Below the pieces are notes generated by a model. That model was not told the DNA's origin. It worked only from the letters and a program-made list of their open reading frames with translations, and searched no databases. A stretch of DNA of 64,000 nt from Mycolicibacterium goodii (GTDB lineage: Bacteria; Actinomycetota; Actinomycetes; Mycobacteriales; Mycobacteriaceae), in assembly GCF_022370755.2 (NCBI RefSeq), contig NZ_CP092364.2:4712001-4776000 (forward strand). Direction: 5' to 3'. Shown piece after piece: positions 35,699-46,209 of this stretch; the first letter of the stretch is position 1, and each line of letters starts with the position of its first letter. The position numbers were made by a program, and so were the translations under genes.

Positions 35699-36661
35699 TC
35701 AGAGCAGGGCGTGGCACGCACGCACGCGGTCGATCCACCACTGCCTGCGCTGCGCGGGCGCGGCGAGGGCCTGCAGCCGAGCCGGATCCGGCACCGCGGG
35801 TTCGACTGTCAGGTGGCCGTCGGCCGGGACCCGTGGCTCGGAGACGTCGTCGACGAACAGTCCCCCGGTGCCCAGCCCGCACGCGTACCGCAACTCGGGT
35901 AGGGCGGCCGCGGCGAGCAGTCCCCGACCGATACCCACCGATGAATCCAGCGCGCTCGACACCACGATCGGGATGTCGATCTGCGCGGCGACGTCGAGCA
36001 TGCGGGCCACCCCACCCAGCGGTGCCACCTTGAGCACCGCGATGTCGGCGGCGTGCGCCCGGACCACCCGCAAGGGGTCCTCGGCCTTGCGGATCGATTC
36101 GTCGGCCGCAATCGGCACGTCGATCCGGGCACGCAGTGCCGCGAGCTCTTCGACTGTCGCACACGGTTGTTCGAGATACTCCAGCTCACCATCGGCGGTC
36201 AGGGCGGCGGCCGCCTCGACCGCCTCCTCCACGCTCCACCCGGCGTTGGCGTCGACGCGCACGACGGGCACCTGGGCGCGTACGGCATCGACCCGCGCGA
36301 CGTCGTCGGCCAGCGTCTGCCCCGGCTCGGCGACCTTGACCTTCGCGGTGCCCGCACCCGGGAACCGGGCGAGCACCTCCGGCACCCGTTCGGCGGGGAC
36401 CGCGGGCACGGTCGCGTTGATCGGCACCCGGTCGCGGCGCGCGGCGGGCGCGGGCCGGTACGCGGCTTCCAGGGCCGAGGCCAGCCAGGCCGACGCCTCA
36501 GGCGGCTCGTACTCGACGAACGCCCCGAACTCGCCCCATCCGGCCGGTCCGTCGATCAACGCGAGTTCACGCACCGTGATACCGCGGAACCGCACCCGCA
36601 TCGGCAGGGCCACCACGTGCAGACGCTCCAGGATGTCATCAAGCGCAGGCACGTGTGTCAC
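35699..36661 (-). CDS. menC: o-Succinylbenzoate synthase
   Basis: MenC dehydrates SHCHC to o-succinylbenzoate in menaquinone synthesis. The 320-residue protein belongs to the enolase superfamily. The catalytic lysines sit in TAKVKVAEPGQTLADD and AVLKVAPLGGVA. The metal ligands sit in VRVDANAGWS, YLEQPCATVEE and AADESIRKAEDP. It starts with GTG (MTHVPALDDILERLHVVALP). The synteny is Rv0553. An Ag85-like gene ends 25 bases upstream on the same strand. Confidence 0.94.
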   Translation of the reverse strand: MTHVPALDDILERLHVVALPMRVRFRGITVRELALIDGPAGWGEFGAFVEYEPPEASAWLASALEAAYRPAPAARRDRVPINATVPAVPAERVPEVLARFPGAGTAKVKVAEPGQTLADDVARVDAVRAQVPVVRVDANAGWSVEEAVEAAAALTADGELEYLEQPCATVEELAALRARIDVPIAADESIRKAEDPLRVVRAHAADIAVLKVAPLGGVARMLDVAAQIDIPIVVSSALDSSVGIGRGLLAAAALPELRYACGLGTGGLFVDDVSEPRVPADGHLTVEPAVPDPARLQALAAPAQRRQWWIDRVRACHALL

Positions 36662-36686
36662 GGCGTCAATGATGCCCGCACCGGAA

Positions 36687-37742
<1,056 letters not shown>

Positions 37743-37774
37743 TCATCGGGCAATTGCGGTGTGTGCAAACGAAA

Positions 37775-39385
37775 TCAGCTGACGGCCGGGTACACCTGCC
37801 GTCCCGCCAGGAACGTGGCCCGCACCTCGAGGTCGGCGATCTTCTCGGGGTCGGTGGTGCGCGGGTCGGCTGACAGCACCACCAGATCGGCGTACTTGCC
37901 CACCTCGAGGGATCCGATCACGTCGTCGGAGAACAACTGCCACGCCGCGTCGATGGTCTGCGCACGGATCGCCTGCTCGACGGTGATGCACTGCTCGGGG
38001 GCGAGCACGCGGCCGCTGGGCGCGGTGCGGGTCGCGGCGACGGCGATGTTGCGCAGCGGCTCCTCGGGTGTGACGGGCGGATCGTTGTGCAACGAGATTC
38101 GCATGCCGGTGGCCACCGCCGAACCGGCGGGCATCCAGCGTTCACCACGTTCCGGGCCGAACAGGCCGTCGACGATGATGTCGCCCCAATAGTGGATCTG
38201 GTCGACGAACAGGCTGCACGTCACCCCGAGGTCGTGGGCCCGCTGCAACTGCAGCGGTGTGATCGCGCCGACGTGTTCGAGCCGCAGGCGGTGGTCGTCG
38301 CGGGGCCAGCGGCGCAGGGCCTGCTCGTAGACGTCGAGGATGGTGTCGACGCCGGCGTCGCCGTGCACGTGGCACGCCAGCTGCCAGCCCTGCGGATAGA
38401 AGGTGTCGACGATCTCGGCGAGCTGTTCGGGCGTGTAGTTGGCGTGTCCGCACGATCCGGGAACGACGCCGATGGTGCGGGTCGCGTCGGTGTCCAGGTA
38501 CGGAAAGGTCAGATCGATGTTGCCGATCCAGGGTGACCCGTCAACCCAGATCTTGATGCCGACCTGACGCACGATGTCGTCACCTTCGAACGGTCGCGCA
38601 TCGGTGTGCAGTGCCGCGGTGGACATTTCATACGTGCGCAGCCGCACCGTCAGCTGATCGCGCAGTTGCGCGAGTAGCGGCCGGAACATCGGGTCGAACG
38701 CCATCTCCGAACACGTCGTGAGTCCGGCGCGGTTGAGCCGCGCACACTCGGCGCGCAGCATCGCCGGATAGTCGGCGACCGAGATGGCACCGCCCAGCAG
38801 GGTGAACACGGCCGCGCTCTCCTCGGCGGTCCCGTCGAGGTCACCGTTGGCGTCGCGACCGTACTTGGCGCCCTTGGGGTCTGGTGTGTCACGCGTGAGC
38901 CCCACGGCACGTGCGGCCGCGGAGTTGAAGAACGCCTTGTGTCCCGAGTTGTGCAGGATCACCAGCGGATGCGCGGGCGCGATCCCGTCCAGCCACGCCA
39001 GCGTCGGCTCCGGCAGGCCGACCTGCAGCAGCGGGTCCCAGCCGTTCAGATACGCACCGGCGGCGCCACGTTTGGCCACCTCGGCGTGGATGGCGTCCAC
39101 GACGGCGTCGGCGGTGCGGAGGGTGACCGGCCGGATGTCGACGATACGGTCAGACAGCGCCACCGCCTCCATCAACGGATGGCCGTGCGCCTCAACGAAA
39201 CCGGGTGCCACGCAGGCATTCCCGAGCTCGCGCACGTCGGTGCCGGGACCGACCCACGGCGCGACGTCGGTGCGGTCGCCGACGGCGACGATCCGTCCCG
39301 CCGACACCGCGAGCGCCTCGGCGGTCGGTCTCGCGGGGTCGACCGTCATCACGGTCCCGAAGATCACCAGGTCTGCTGCGGGCAT
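37775..39385 (-). CDS. Amidohydrolase family protein (Rv0552-like)
   Basis: A 536-residue amidohydrolase of the YtcJ/NfdA-like group (amidohydrolase_3). The metal-binding HxH is in GFVEAHGHPLMEAVALSD. Further ligands are suggested by CHVHGDAGVDT and LEHVGAITPLQL, and the C-terminal small domain has GSLEVGKYADLVVLSADPR. The reaction is hydrolysis of an amide or cyclic amide; the substrate is unknown. It is syntenic with Rv0552. The start is ATG at 39385. Confidence 0.88.
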   Translation of the reverse strand: MPAADLVIFGTVMTVDPARPTAEALAVSAGRIVAVGDRTDVAPWVGPGTDVRELGNACVAPGFVEAHGHPLMEAVALSDRIVDIRPVTLRTADAVVDAIHAEVAKRGAAGAYLNGWDPLLQVGLPEPTLAWLDGIAPAHPLVILHNSGHKAFFNSAAARAVGLTRDTPDPKGAKYGRDANGDLDGTAEESAAVFTLLGGAISVADYPAMLRAECARLNRAGLTTCSEMAFDPMFRPLLAQLRDQLTVRLRTYEMSTAALHTDARPFEGDDIVRQVGIKIWVDGSPWIGNIDLTFPYLDTDATRTIGVVPGSCGHANYTPEQLAEIVDTFYPQGWQLACHVHGDAGVDTILDVYEQALRRWPRDDHRLRLEHVGAITPLQLQRAHDLGVTCSLFVDQIHYWGDIIVDGLFGPERGERWMPAGSAVATGMRISLHNDPPVTPEEPLRNIAVAATRTAPSGRVLAPEQCITVEQAIRAQTIDAAWQLFSDDVIGSLEVGKYADLVVLSADPRTTDPEKIADLEVRATFLAGRQVYPAVS

Positions 39386-39543
39386 GCCCGGATGCTATGG
39401 CGTGGTGCCGTCGGCGCGGGCGTGTCCTCGGAAATCGGTGTGGCGGCTCCGGGTCATCGTCACCGGCCGTCGGCCGGAAGTTGAGGGCGGCCGGGACGAA
39501 TCTCATGACCGACGTGCCGCGAGCGGGATCGAGAGGCTCTCTG

Positions 39544-39589
39544 GTGGGCCTCTCCCCGGCGGTCCCCTCTGCCGCCGGGGAGTGCCCAC
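39544..39589 (-). terminator. Strong hairpin after the 74-residue gene
   Basis: A perfect 11-bp stem CTCCCCGGCGG (39552-39562) / CCGCCGGGGAG (39572-39582) is extended outward by GTGGGC / GCCCAC. It lies five bases past the stop of the small minus-strand gene and supports that gene as a real transcription unit. The remainder of 39386-39593 holds nothing recognisable. Confidence 0.6.
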
Positions 39590-39593
39590 CCCG

Positions 39594-39818
39594 TCACGGA
39601 TGGCACAGGTCGCCGGTCGCGGCGATGGCGCCGACGGGCGGTGCGGCCACGAGATTCGCGTCGGCGGTGATCGGCTGCGCGCACGAGGTGGCACGGTGCG
39701 TCCATGAGGGGTCCTGCATGGCGAGCATGACCGCGGCGGCCGCCAGTGCGCCGAACACGGTGCACAGCGCCGCGTCGTAAGGGGTGATCGCCACATATCG
39801 GCGCTTCGTGTTCGCCAT
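39594..39818 (-). CDS. Small membrane protein (74 residues), function unknown
   Basis: A 74-residue protein beginning MANTKRRYVAITPYDAALCT with one hydrophobic helix (about residues 14-37, DAALCTVFGALAAAAVMLAM). A short outer tail with two cysteines could form a disulfide. A strong GGAGGA ribosome-binding site lies six bases before the ATG. A terminator hairpin follows the stop, so expression is likely. I do not recognise the family. It is divergent from fadD8. Confidence 0.7.
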   Translation of the reverse strand: MANTKRRYVAITPYDAALCTVFGALAAAAVMLAMQDPSWTHRATSCAQPITADANLVAAPPVGAIAATGDLCHP

Positions 39819-39937
39819 GTCCGGTCCTCCTTCATCCAGGTGTGACGTTAGGGAAGTCTCCGCGGGGCGACAGGCGTAGTGGACTACCTGCTTTGTGCGT
39901 CTCGGCCCGAGATCAGGGGGATCGGCTACACCATTTC

Positions 39938-39955
39938 TGGAACACGTTCTAATCT
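39938..39955. promoter_or_regulatory. KstR-type box overlapping the -10 of fadD8
   Basis: TGGAACACGTTCTA (39938-39951) fits the KstR consensus TNNAACNNGTTNNA of the cholesterol regulon exactly. It overlaps TAATCT (39950-39955), a -10 element placed at -13 to -8 of the fadD8 ATG, consistent with a leaderless, KstR-repressed transcript. Confidence 0.6.
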
Positions 39956-39962
39956 GGTCCTC

Positions 39963-41582
39963 ATGACCCAGGTGAAAAGCTCCTCGCCCGATCTGCTGCG
40001 TCACCCCACCCACTCCGGCCATCTGACCGTGGCGGCGCTCAAGCGCAACCGCGACAAGCCGGTGCTGTTCCTCGGCGACACCACACTGACCGGCGGAGAA
40101 CTCGCCGACCGCATCAGCCAGTACATCCAGGCCTTCGAGGCGCTCGGCGCGGGTGCCGGCGAGGGCGTCGGCCTGCTGTCGCTCAACCGGCCCGAGGTGT
40201 TGATGATCATCGGCGCCGGCCAGACGCAGGGCTACCGGCGCACCGCGCTGCACCCACTGGGTTCCCTCGACGACCACGCCTACGTGCTGTCCGACGCCGA
40301 GGTGACGACGCTGATCATCGACCCCACCCCGGCCTTCGTCGAACGCGCGCTCGGCCTGCTGGAGAAGGTCCCGACGCTACGCCAGATCCTCACCATCGGA
40401 CCGGTGCCCGAGGCGCTGGCCGGGGTGGCCACCGACCTGAGCGCCGAAGCCGCGAAGTACCCGGCGAAGCCGCTCGTCGCCGCCGAACTGCCGCCCGATC
40501 ACATCGGCGGGCTGACCTACACCGGCGGTACGACCGGTAAGCCCAAGGGCGTGATGGGCACGGTGCGGTCGATCACCACGATGACCACGATCCAGCTCGC
40601 CGAATGGGAGTGGCCCGAGAACCCCCGCTTTTTGATGTGCACGCCGCTGTCGCACGCGGGTGCGGCGTTCTTCGTGCCGACGATCGTCAAGGGCGGCGAG
40701 ATGATCGTGCTGCCGAAGTTCGATCCGGGTGAGGTGCTGCGCGTCATCGAGGAGCGCCGCATCACCGCGACCATGCTGGTGCCGTCGATGCTCTACGCGC
40801 TGCTGGACCATCCCGATTCGCACACGCGGGACCTGTCGTCGCTGGAGACCGTGTACTACGGCGCGTCCGCGATGAACCCGGTGCGGTTGGCCGAGGCGCT
40901 CAAGCGGTTCGGCCCGATCTTCGCGCAGTACTACGGCCAGTCCGAGGCCCCGATGGTGATCTCGTACCTGGGCAAGAAGGATCACGACGAGAAGCGGCTC
41001 ACCTCGTGCGGGCGGCCCACGATGTTCGCGCGCACCGCCTTGCTCGATCCCGAGGGCAACCCCGTACCGCAGGGCGAGGTCGGCGAGATCTGTGTGTCCG
41101 GTCCGTTGCTGGCCGGGGGCTACTGGAAGCTGCCCGAGGCAACCGCCGAGACTTTCTCCGGCGGCTGGCTGCGCACCGGCGACATGGCCCGTGAGGACGA
41201 GGACGGCTATTGGTTCATCGTCGACCGGGTCAAGGACATGATCGTCACCGGAGGGTTCAACGTGTTCCCGCGTGAGGTGGAAGACGTTGTCGCCGAACAT
41301 CCTTCGGTCGCGCAGGTGTGCGTGATCGGCACCCCCGACGAGAAGTGGGGCGAAGCGGTCACCGCGGTGATCGTGCTGCGGCCCGACGTGCCGTCCGACG
41401 AGGAAACGGTCGCGAAGATCACCGCCGAGATCCAGGCCTCGGTCAAGGAACGCAAGGGGTCGGTGCAGTCACCCAAGCAGGTGATCGTCGTCGATTCGGT
41501 GCCGGTGACCGCGCTGGGCAAACCTGACAAGAAGGCCGTGCGCGCCCAGTTCTGGGAGGGCGCGGCGCGCGCGGTCGGCTGA
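39963..41582 (+). CDS. fadD8: Fatty-acid-CoA ligase FadD8
   Basis: A 539-residue acyl-CoA synthetase of the ANL superfamily, activating a fatty or steroid-derived acid with ATP and CoA. Motifs are YTGGTTGKPKGVMGT (AMP-binding), YYGQSEAPM, the hinge GDMAREDEDGYWFIVDRVKD and the C-terminal lysine region ALGKPDKKAVRA. Synteny is Rv0551c. The ATG at 39963 has a -10 at leaderless spacing, overlapping a KstR-type palindrome that suggests induction on cholesterol. A hairpin follows the stop. Confidence 0.93.
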   Translation: MTQVKSSSPDLLRHPTHSGHLTVAALKRNRDKPVLFLGDTTLTGGELADRISQYIQAFEALGAGAGEGVGLLSLNRPEVLMIIGAGQTQGYRRTALHPLGSLDDHAYVLSDAEVTTLIIDPTPAFVERALGLLEKVPTLRQILTIGPVPEALAGVATDLSAEAAKYPAKPLVAAELPPDHIGGLTYTGGTTGKPKGVMGTVRSITTMTTIQLAEWEWPENPRFLMCTPLSHAGAAFFVPTIVKGGEMIVLPKFDPGEVLRVIEERRITATMLVPSMLYALLDHPDSHTRDLSSLETVYYGASAMNPVRLAEALKRFGPIFAQYYGQSEAPMVISYLGKKDHDEKRLTSCGRPTMFARTALLDPEGNPVPQGEVGEICVSGPLLAGGYWKLPEATAETFSGGWLRTGDMAREDEDGYWFIVDRVKDMIVTGGFNVFPREVEDVVAEHPSVAQVCVIGTPDEKWGEAVTAVIVLRPDVPSDEETVAKITAEIQASVKERKGSVQSPKQVIVVDSVPVTALGKPDKKAVRAQFWEGAARAVG

Positions 41583-41591
41583 TTTCTGTTC

Positions 41592-41652
41592 CGCGAACAG
41601 ACGCGGAAGTACCCCAAACCCCTCGATTGGGGGACTTCCGCGTCTGCTCGCG
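41592..41652. terminator. 24-bp hairpin between fadD8 and the GT2 gene
   Basis: Arms CGCGAACAGACGCGGAAGT (from 41592) and ACTTCCGCGTCTGCTCGCG (ending 41652) form 24 pairs with two mismatches around a 13-base loop. It lies between convergent genes, 9 bases from either stop. The GAGCAGACGC core is a common theme in mycobacterial intergenic hairpins. Confidence 0.65.
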
Positions 41653-41662
41653 CAGAGGAGGG

Positions 41663-42346
41663 TCAGGCGGGGGCGCCGAGTTCGGTCGGCACCGGGGTAC
41701 GTGCCAGTTCGCGCAGGTAGTCGGCGAAGCCGTCGGGGGCGCGGCCGGAACGGCGGGCCGATGTCTCCACGGAAAGGTCGCCGTCACGGTGGACCGACAG
41801 GCCGTGGGCCTCGAACCGCTCGGCGAGCTCGGCGTCCTCACTGGTCTTCAGCGCGCGGAAGCCACCGACAGACCAGTACGCGTCGGCTCGGAAGCCCATG
41901 TTGGCTCCGTGGACGTGGTCGTTGCTCTGGCTGAAGTCATGCCCGCCGGGCACGTGGACTCCGCCGAGCACCATGTCGGCACCCACTTCGGCGGCCGTGG
42001 TCGTCATCTCGACGAGCCAGTCGGCGGGCACAGCGGTATCGGCGTCGGAGGTGGCATACCAGGTGCGGGCGGTCTCCGGACGCAGCAGGCGGGCGTATGC
42101 GAAGCCCGCGGCACGTGCGGCACCCACGTTGCCGGCGTCGATCGACACAAAGTGCACATCCGAACCGAAATCCCCGGCGAGGTCCTCACTGCCGTCGGTG
42201 CATGCGTCGAGAACTACGACGATCTGCACGGGCACCGGTACACACATCGCGGCGGTGATCATTGCGCGAAGCGACATCGGCAGGTGGGCACGCTCGTTGT
42301 GAGCGGGGATGACGACGGCGATCTGATCGACTTGGCTCTCCAGCAT
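41663..42346 (-). CDS. Family 2 glycosyltransferase
   Basis: A 227-residue GT-A glycosyltransferase. The nucleotide-sugar fold opens with IAVVIPAHNERAHLPMSLRA. The metal-binding DxD is in YATSDADTAVPADWL, and the acceptor loop region is DAELAERFEAHGLSVHRDGD. There is no membrane segment. It lies downstream of ureD with a 35-base gap on the same strand and may be read through from the urease operon or transcribed alone. Its acceptor is unknown. Confidence 0.85.
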   Translation of the reverse strand: MLESQVDQIAVVIPAHNERAHLPMSLRAMITAAMCVPVPVQIVVVLDACTDGSEDLAGDFGSDVHFVSIDAGNVGAARAAGFAYARLLRPETARTWYATSDADTAVPADWLVEMTTTAAEVGADMVLGGVHVPGGHDFSQSNDHVHGANMGFRADAYWSVGGFRALKTSEDAELAERFEAHGLSVHRDGDLSVETSARRSGRAPDGFADYLRELARTPVPTELGAPA

Positions 42347-42381
42347 GCGTGCTTAGTAGCCCGTCCGTGACCTTTTCACAC

Positions 42382-43224
42382 CTACTTCCTGCTCACTTCA
42401 TGCTCACTCCGCGCCGAAACGGCGTTCCGTCGGGAAGGTGCGAGTGAATCCAGGCGGGCGGTGATCGCCGAGACGGCGTTGCGCAGGACTCCTCCGTCGG
42501 CGGCGGCGATGCGAACGGCCCAGCCGGCCTCGTTCGGCAGGTCGCTGATCCCGACGTACACGGTTCGGCCGGACATAGTCGTGAGGGATTCGAGTTCGGG
42601 CGTCGCCGCGGTGAGGGCGGTATCGAAACCGGTGCCGACCAGGTAGACGGTGCCGAACGCGGTGAACCGCTCCGTGGCGGGCGGATCGTCGAGCAGTTGG
42701 GTGTCCAGGGCCAGCAGTACGCCGTCGGGCGCGCGGACCGTCACCATGGACTCGAGGCTGCCGAACGCAGTGTCCCCGCCGGCGAGCTCGGGGTGCAGCA
42801 CGATGGCGTCGACGACGACGGCACACCCGCCTGGTTCGACACACACCTCGGTGCGCTGGCGATGGCGGGCGTGCGTGGTGAGGATGCGCGGTGACGGATC
42901 GAACCGCAGGTGGCTGCCGGCGTCGACGAACAACCGTGTTTCCTCGACCGATACATCACCGTCGGGAACACCGCTGACGAGCGTGGCGCCCTGCCCCATG
43001 ACCGTGGCCCAGGCCCCGTCGACCACGTCGATGCGCGCCCTGATCACGTCGCCGGGGATGACGGTGCCCGCGGCGTTCTGCAGCGTCAGCGCACCGCGGC
43101 CCGGGTGGTCGTCGAAGACGCGGCCGATCACGACGGGCCAGCGGTGACGGCGCCGGGTCAGTACGGTGTGGGCGCCGACGCGTGCGAACCGCAGATCGGC
43201 GGCGAGACGGTCGCCGAGGTTCAC
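42382..43224 (-). CDS. ureD: Urease accessory protein UreD (UreH)
   Basis: UreD is the scaffold that binds apo-urease and recruits UreF and UreG for nickel insertion. The 280-residue protein has the recognisable N-terminus, a middle with [20 protein letters not shown] and [20 protein letters not shown], and no catalytic motif, as expected. Its ATG overlaps the ureG stop by four bases (ATGA). It is the last gene of the 14-gene operon. Confidence 0.88.
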   Translation of the reverse strand: MNLGDRLAADLRFARVGAHTVLTRRRHRWPVVIGRVFDDHPGRGALTLQNAAGTVIPGDVIRARIDVVDGAWATVMGQGATLVSGVPDGDVSVEETRLFVDAGSHLRFDPSPRILTTHARHRQRTEVCVEPGGCAVVVDAIVLHPELAGGDTAFGSLESMVTVRAPDGVLLALDTQLLDDPPATERFTAFGTVYLVGTGFDTALTAATPELESLTTMSGRTVYVGISDLPNEAGWAVRIAAADGGVLRNAVSAITARLDSLAPSRRNAVSARSEHEVSRK

Positions 43225-43847
43225 ATGAACAGCACTTCGCGCTCGAGAACGTCCATCAGCTCGTCGATGCCGAGGCCGTTGCGTGCACTGATCGCGACAA
43301 CCGTTCTGCCGCCGCGCACTTCGTCGGCTTCACGGCGCATGCGGTCGAGATCGACGCCGACGTGCGGGGCCAGGTCGACCTTGTTGATCACCAGCAGATC
43401 GCAGCGCAGCACGCCGGGCCCGCGTTTGCGTGGGATGTCGTCGCCGCCCGCCACGTCGATCACGAAGAGCCAGTAGTCCACCAGATCCCGCGAGAACGTC
43501 GACGCCAGGTTGTCGCCGCCGGATTCCAGCAGAATCATCTCGGTGTCGGGAAATTCGGCTTCGAGCGCATCGGCCGCGGCCATGTTGAGGGACGGGTCCT
43601 CACGGATCACCGTGTGGGGGCACCCGCCGGCCTCGACCGCCCGGACGCGCCGCGGGTCGATCAGCCCCGAGCGGCGGACCCGTTCGGCGTCCTCGGTGGT
43701 GACGAGGTCGTTGGTGATCACCGAGACGCAGCGGCCGCGCCGCGCGAAACCGGCGAGCAGCGCCTCGACCAGCGCGGTCTTGCCCGAGCCGACCGGGCCG
43801 CCGATGCCGATCCGCGCCGCCTTGAGGGCTTTGAAGGCTGTGGTCAT
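43221..43847 (-). CDS. ureG: Urease accessory GTPase UreG
   Basis: UreG is the GTPase that drives nickel insertion into urease. The 208-residue protein has the P-loop [20 protein letters not shown] and the metal-site motif [20 protein letters not shown] (the CPH motif). It also has [20 protein letters not shown] and [10 protein letters not shown], all UreG hallmarks. It overlaps ureC and ureD at both ends by four bases. Confidence 0.95.
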   Translation of the reverse strand: MTTAFKALKAARIGIGGPVGSGKTALVEALLAGFARRGRCVSVITNDLVTTEDAERVRRSGLIDPRRVRAVEAGGCPHTVIREDPSLNMAAADALEAEFPDTEMILLESGGDNLASTFSRDLVDYWLFVIDVAGGDDIPRKRGPGVLRCDLLVINKVDLAPHVGVDLDRMRREADEVRGGRTVVAISARNGLGIDELMDVLEREVLFM

Positions 43848-45550
43848 CGCAACAGGTACTTTCTTGAAAACGGCACGGTGGCAACCGGTTCTGCGGTGAG
43901 CAGCACACCGTCGGCGCGCACGTCGAAGGTTCGCGGGTCGACCTCGACATGCGGGAGGGCGTCGTTGCGCACCATGTCCTTCTTGCGCAGGCCGCGCACC
44001 GATCTGATCGGCAGAACGTTCTTGCGCAGGCCGAGGCGTTCGGGCACACCGGCGTCGACGGCGAGCGACGACATGAACACGAAACCGCCGTCTGCGGCCG
44101 CGTCACCCAGCGCCGCCCAGTTGGGACGCTGAATGATCGGTTCGGACGACGAGATCGACCCTGCCGCGTCGCCGAGCGCCGCCCACGCGATGTACCCGTT
44201 CTTCAGCACCACCTGGGGTTTGACGCCGAAGAACGCGGGTTTCCAGATCACCAGATCGGCGACCTTGCCGACCTCGACCGACCCGATGTGGTCATCGGCG
44301 CCGACCGAGATGGCCGGGTTGATGGTCAGTTTCGCGATGTAGCGTTTGACCCGCTCGTTGTCGGACGCAGTGGTCGTCTCCTCCGGCAGGCGCCCGATGC
44401 GCTGCTTCATCACCGCGGCCAGTTGCCAACAGCTGGCGATGTTCTCGGCGACGCGGCCCATCCCCTGGGTGTCGCTGCCGAAGATCGAGATGGCGCCCAT
44501 GTCGTGCAGGAAATCCTCGGCCACCATGGTCTGCGGGCGGATCCGCGCCTCGGCGAACGCGATGTCCTCGGGCGCTTCCCAGTTCATGAGATGTGCGGCC
44601 ATCGTCATGGGCACGCCCTCGTCGAGACCGCCCAGGGTGTACGGGTTGGTGGGGTTTGTGGTCCCCGGGATGACGTTGTCGTAGCTCACGCACCGGATCA
44701 GGTCGGGCGCGTGCCCACCGCCTGCGCCTTCGACGTGGTACAGGTGGATGGTCCGGTCACCGATCGTCAGCATCGTCGTCTCGGAGAACCCGAACTCGTT
44801 GATCGAGTCGGTGTGCAGGTGCACCGCGAAATCCGCGGAATCGGCTGCCTGCAACGTCTTGTCGATGATGTCGGGCGAGGCGCCGAAGTCCTCGTGGATC
44901 TTGACCGCACCCGCGCCGGCGGCCACCATCTCCAGTACCGCGGCCGGATCCGACGATCCACGCCCGAACGGCACGTAGTTCATCGGCGTGTAGTCACCGG
45001 CCTTGAGGAACATGCCGAGGTTACGCGGTCCGCCGGTGGCGACCTCGAACGACGGACCCAGCGAACCACCGATGAGCGTGGTGGTGCCGGTGGACAGCGC
45101 ATGTTCGGTCTGCTGCGGCGAGATCAGATGGGCGTGGGTCTCGATGGCACCCGCCGTGACGATCATGCCCTCGGCCGGGATGGGGGTGGTGGCGGTGCCC
45201 ACGATCATGTTCTCGGTGACGCCGGGCATGGTGTCCGGGTTGCCGGCCTTGCCGATACCGACGATGCGTCCGTCACGGATACCGATGTCGCATTTGATGA
45301 TCCCGGTGACCGCGTCGATGATGACGGCATTGACGATGACGTAGTCGAGCGCGCCGTCCGAGCGCTTCGACGATGGCCGGTACCCCTCGCCGTCACGCAC
45401 CGACTTCCCTGCCCCGCTGAGCAACTCGTAGCCCGGCACGGTGTGGTCGTGCTCGACCTCGACGAACAGGTCCGAATCGGCGAGCCGGATCCGGTCACCC
45501 TTGGTTGGCCCGAACATCCGGGCATAGGCGCGGCGGTCGATCGTCGTCAC
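43844..45550 (-). CDS. ureC: Urease alpha subunit, divergent at the flap
   Basis: The catalytic subunit of a nickel-dependent urease-type amidohydrolase, 568 residues from the GTG at 45550. Nickel ligands and the carbamylated lysine are present: H139/H141 ([11 protein letters not shown]), K217 and H219 (AVKIHEDFG), H246, H272 ([13 protein letters not shown]) and D360 ([11 protein letters not shown]). Several of these fall on the same numbers as in Klebsiella urease. In the mobile flap, residue 319 is Ala instead of Cys, H320 is kept, and 321 is Leu instead of His. Nearby pocket segments ([18 protein letters not shown] for ICPQ) also differ. The substrate may be urea or a related compound. Confidence 0.9.
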   Translation of the reverse strand: MTTIDRRAYARMFGPTKGDRIRLADSDLFVEVEHDHTVPGYELLSGAGKSVRDGEGYRPSSKRSDGALDYVIVNAVIIDAVTGIIKCDIGIRDGRIVGIGKAGNPDTMPGVTENMIVGTATTPIPAEGMIVTAGAIETHAHLISPQQTEHALSTGTTTLIGGSLGPSFEVATGGPRNLGMFLKAGDYTPMNYVPFGRGSSDPAAVLEMVAAGAGAVKIHEDFGASPDIIDKTLQAADSADFAVHLHTDSINEFGFSETTMLTIGDRTIHLYHVEGAGGGHAPDLIRCVSYDNVIPGTTNPTNPYTLGGLDEGVPMTMAAHLMNWEAPEDIAFAEARIRPQTMVAEDFLHDMGAISIFGSDTQGMGRVAENIASCWQLAAVMKQRIGRLPEETTTASDNERVKRYIAKLTINPAISVGADDHIGSVEVGKVADLVIWKPAFFGVKPQVVLKNGYIAWAALGDAAGSISSSEPIIQRPNWAALGDAAADGGFVFMSSLAVDAGVPERLGLRKNVLPIRSVRGLRKKDMVRNDALPHVEVDPRTFDVRADGVLLTAEPVATVPFSRKYLLR

Positions 45551-45551
45551 G

Positions 45552-46199
45552 TCACGCTCCCTTCTGCTCGGTGAGCGCATCGAGCGGGCCGTTCACCAGG
45601 CCGGAAAAACCTTGCACGATCCGCGCACCGCCCATCGGGACGAGTTGGACCTCGACCGGGATGCCGGGTTCGAACCTGACACCCCCACCGGAGGCGATGT
45701 CGAGTTTGTATCCCCAGGCCGCGCGGCGGTCGAACTCCAACGCCGAATTTGTCTCGTAGAAGTGGGATTGGCTGCGTACCTGGATGTCCCGATCGCCCCG
45801 GTTCACGACGGTGAGGGTGACACGCTCGGCGCCGGGGAACAGCTCGACGGGTTCGTCGCCGACGATGATCTCTCCGGGCCGGATGTCGTTCTCCGCGGGC
45901 GTGATCGGGTCGATCAACGTGACGAGCTTGGTGCCGTCGGGAAACGGCGCGTCGACCATCACCATGCGCACCATGTCGGGTACACCGGGCTCGCAGTCCT
46001 CGGCCTGCAGGAGGTTCGCGCCGTGATCGACGACCTCGTCGTAGGCCAGGTTCTTGCGTGCGGCCAGCATCACCTCGTCGGTGAGCAGCGCCACGGCCTC
46101 CGGGTGGCTCAGCGGCACCCCTTCGCGCAGGTTACGCCGCGCCAACTCGGCCGCGGTGTAGACCGTGAGGCGTTCGAGTTCGGTGGGTGTCAGGTTCAC
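45552..46199 (-). CDS. ureAB: Fused urease gamma and beta subunits
   Basis: A 215-residue fusion of UreA (gamma, about residues 1-100, NLTPTELERLTVYTAAELAR, REGVPLSHPEAVALLTDEVM) and UreB (beta, about 105-215, PGEIIVGDEPVELFPGAERV and SQSHFYETNSALEFDRRAAW). M. tuberculosis encodes these as separate genes; fusion is seen in Helicobacter and some actinobacteria. The start is the GTG at 46199 with GGAGAT five bases before. It ends one base before ureC. Confidence 0.92.
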   Translation of the reverse strand: MNLTPTELERLTVYTAAELARRNLREGVPLSHPEAVALLTDEVMLAARKNLAYDEVVDHGANLLQAEDCEPGVPDMVRMVMVDAPFPDGTKLVTLIDPITPAENDIRPGEIIVGDEPVELFPGAERVTLTVVNRGDRDIQVRSQSHFYETNSALEFDRRAAWGYKLDIASGGGVRFEPGIPVEVQLVPMGGARIVQGFSGLVNGPLDALTEQKGA

Positions 46200-46209
46200 G
46201 GAATCTCCT

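Noticed and set aside
41583..41662. A vapBC3-like toxin-antitoxin pair expected between fadD8 and menB
   Set aside because: No such genes are present next to fadD8 or menB; only a hairpin and then the GT2 gene are found.
44591..44602. Loss of the catalytic flap His320 of urease
   Set aside because: A first look suggested both Cys319 and His320 were gone, but a gapless comparison shows His at residue 320; only Cys319 and the following His are changed.
43949..45574. Plus-strand open frame of 541 residues opposite ureC
   Set aside because: UreC on the minus strand has all nickel ligands; the opposite frame is a shadow.
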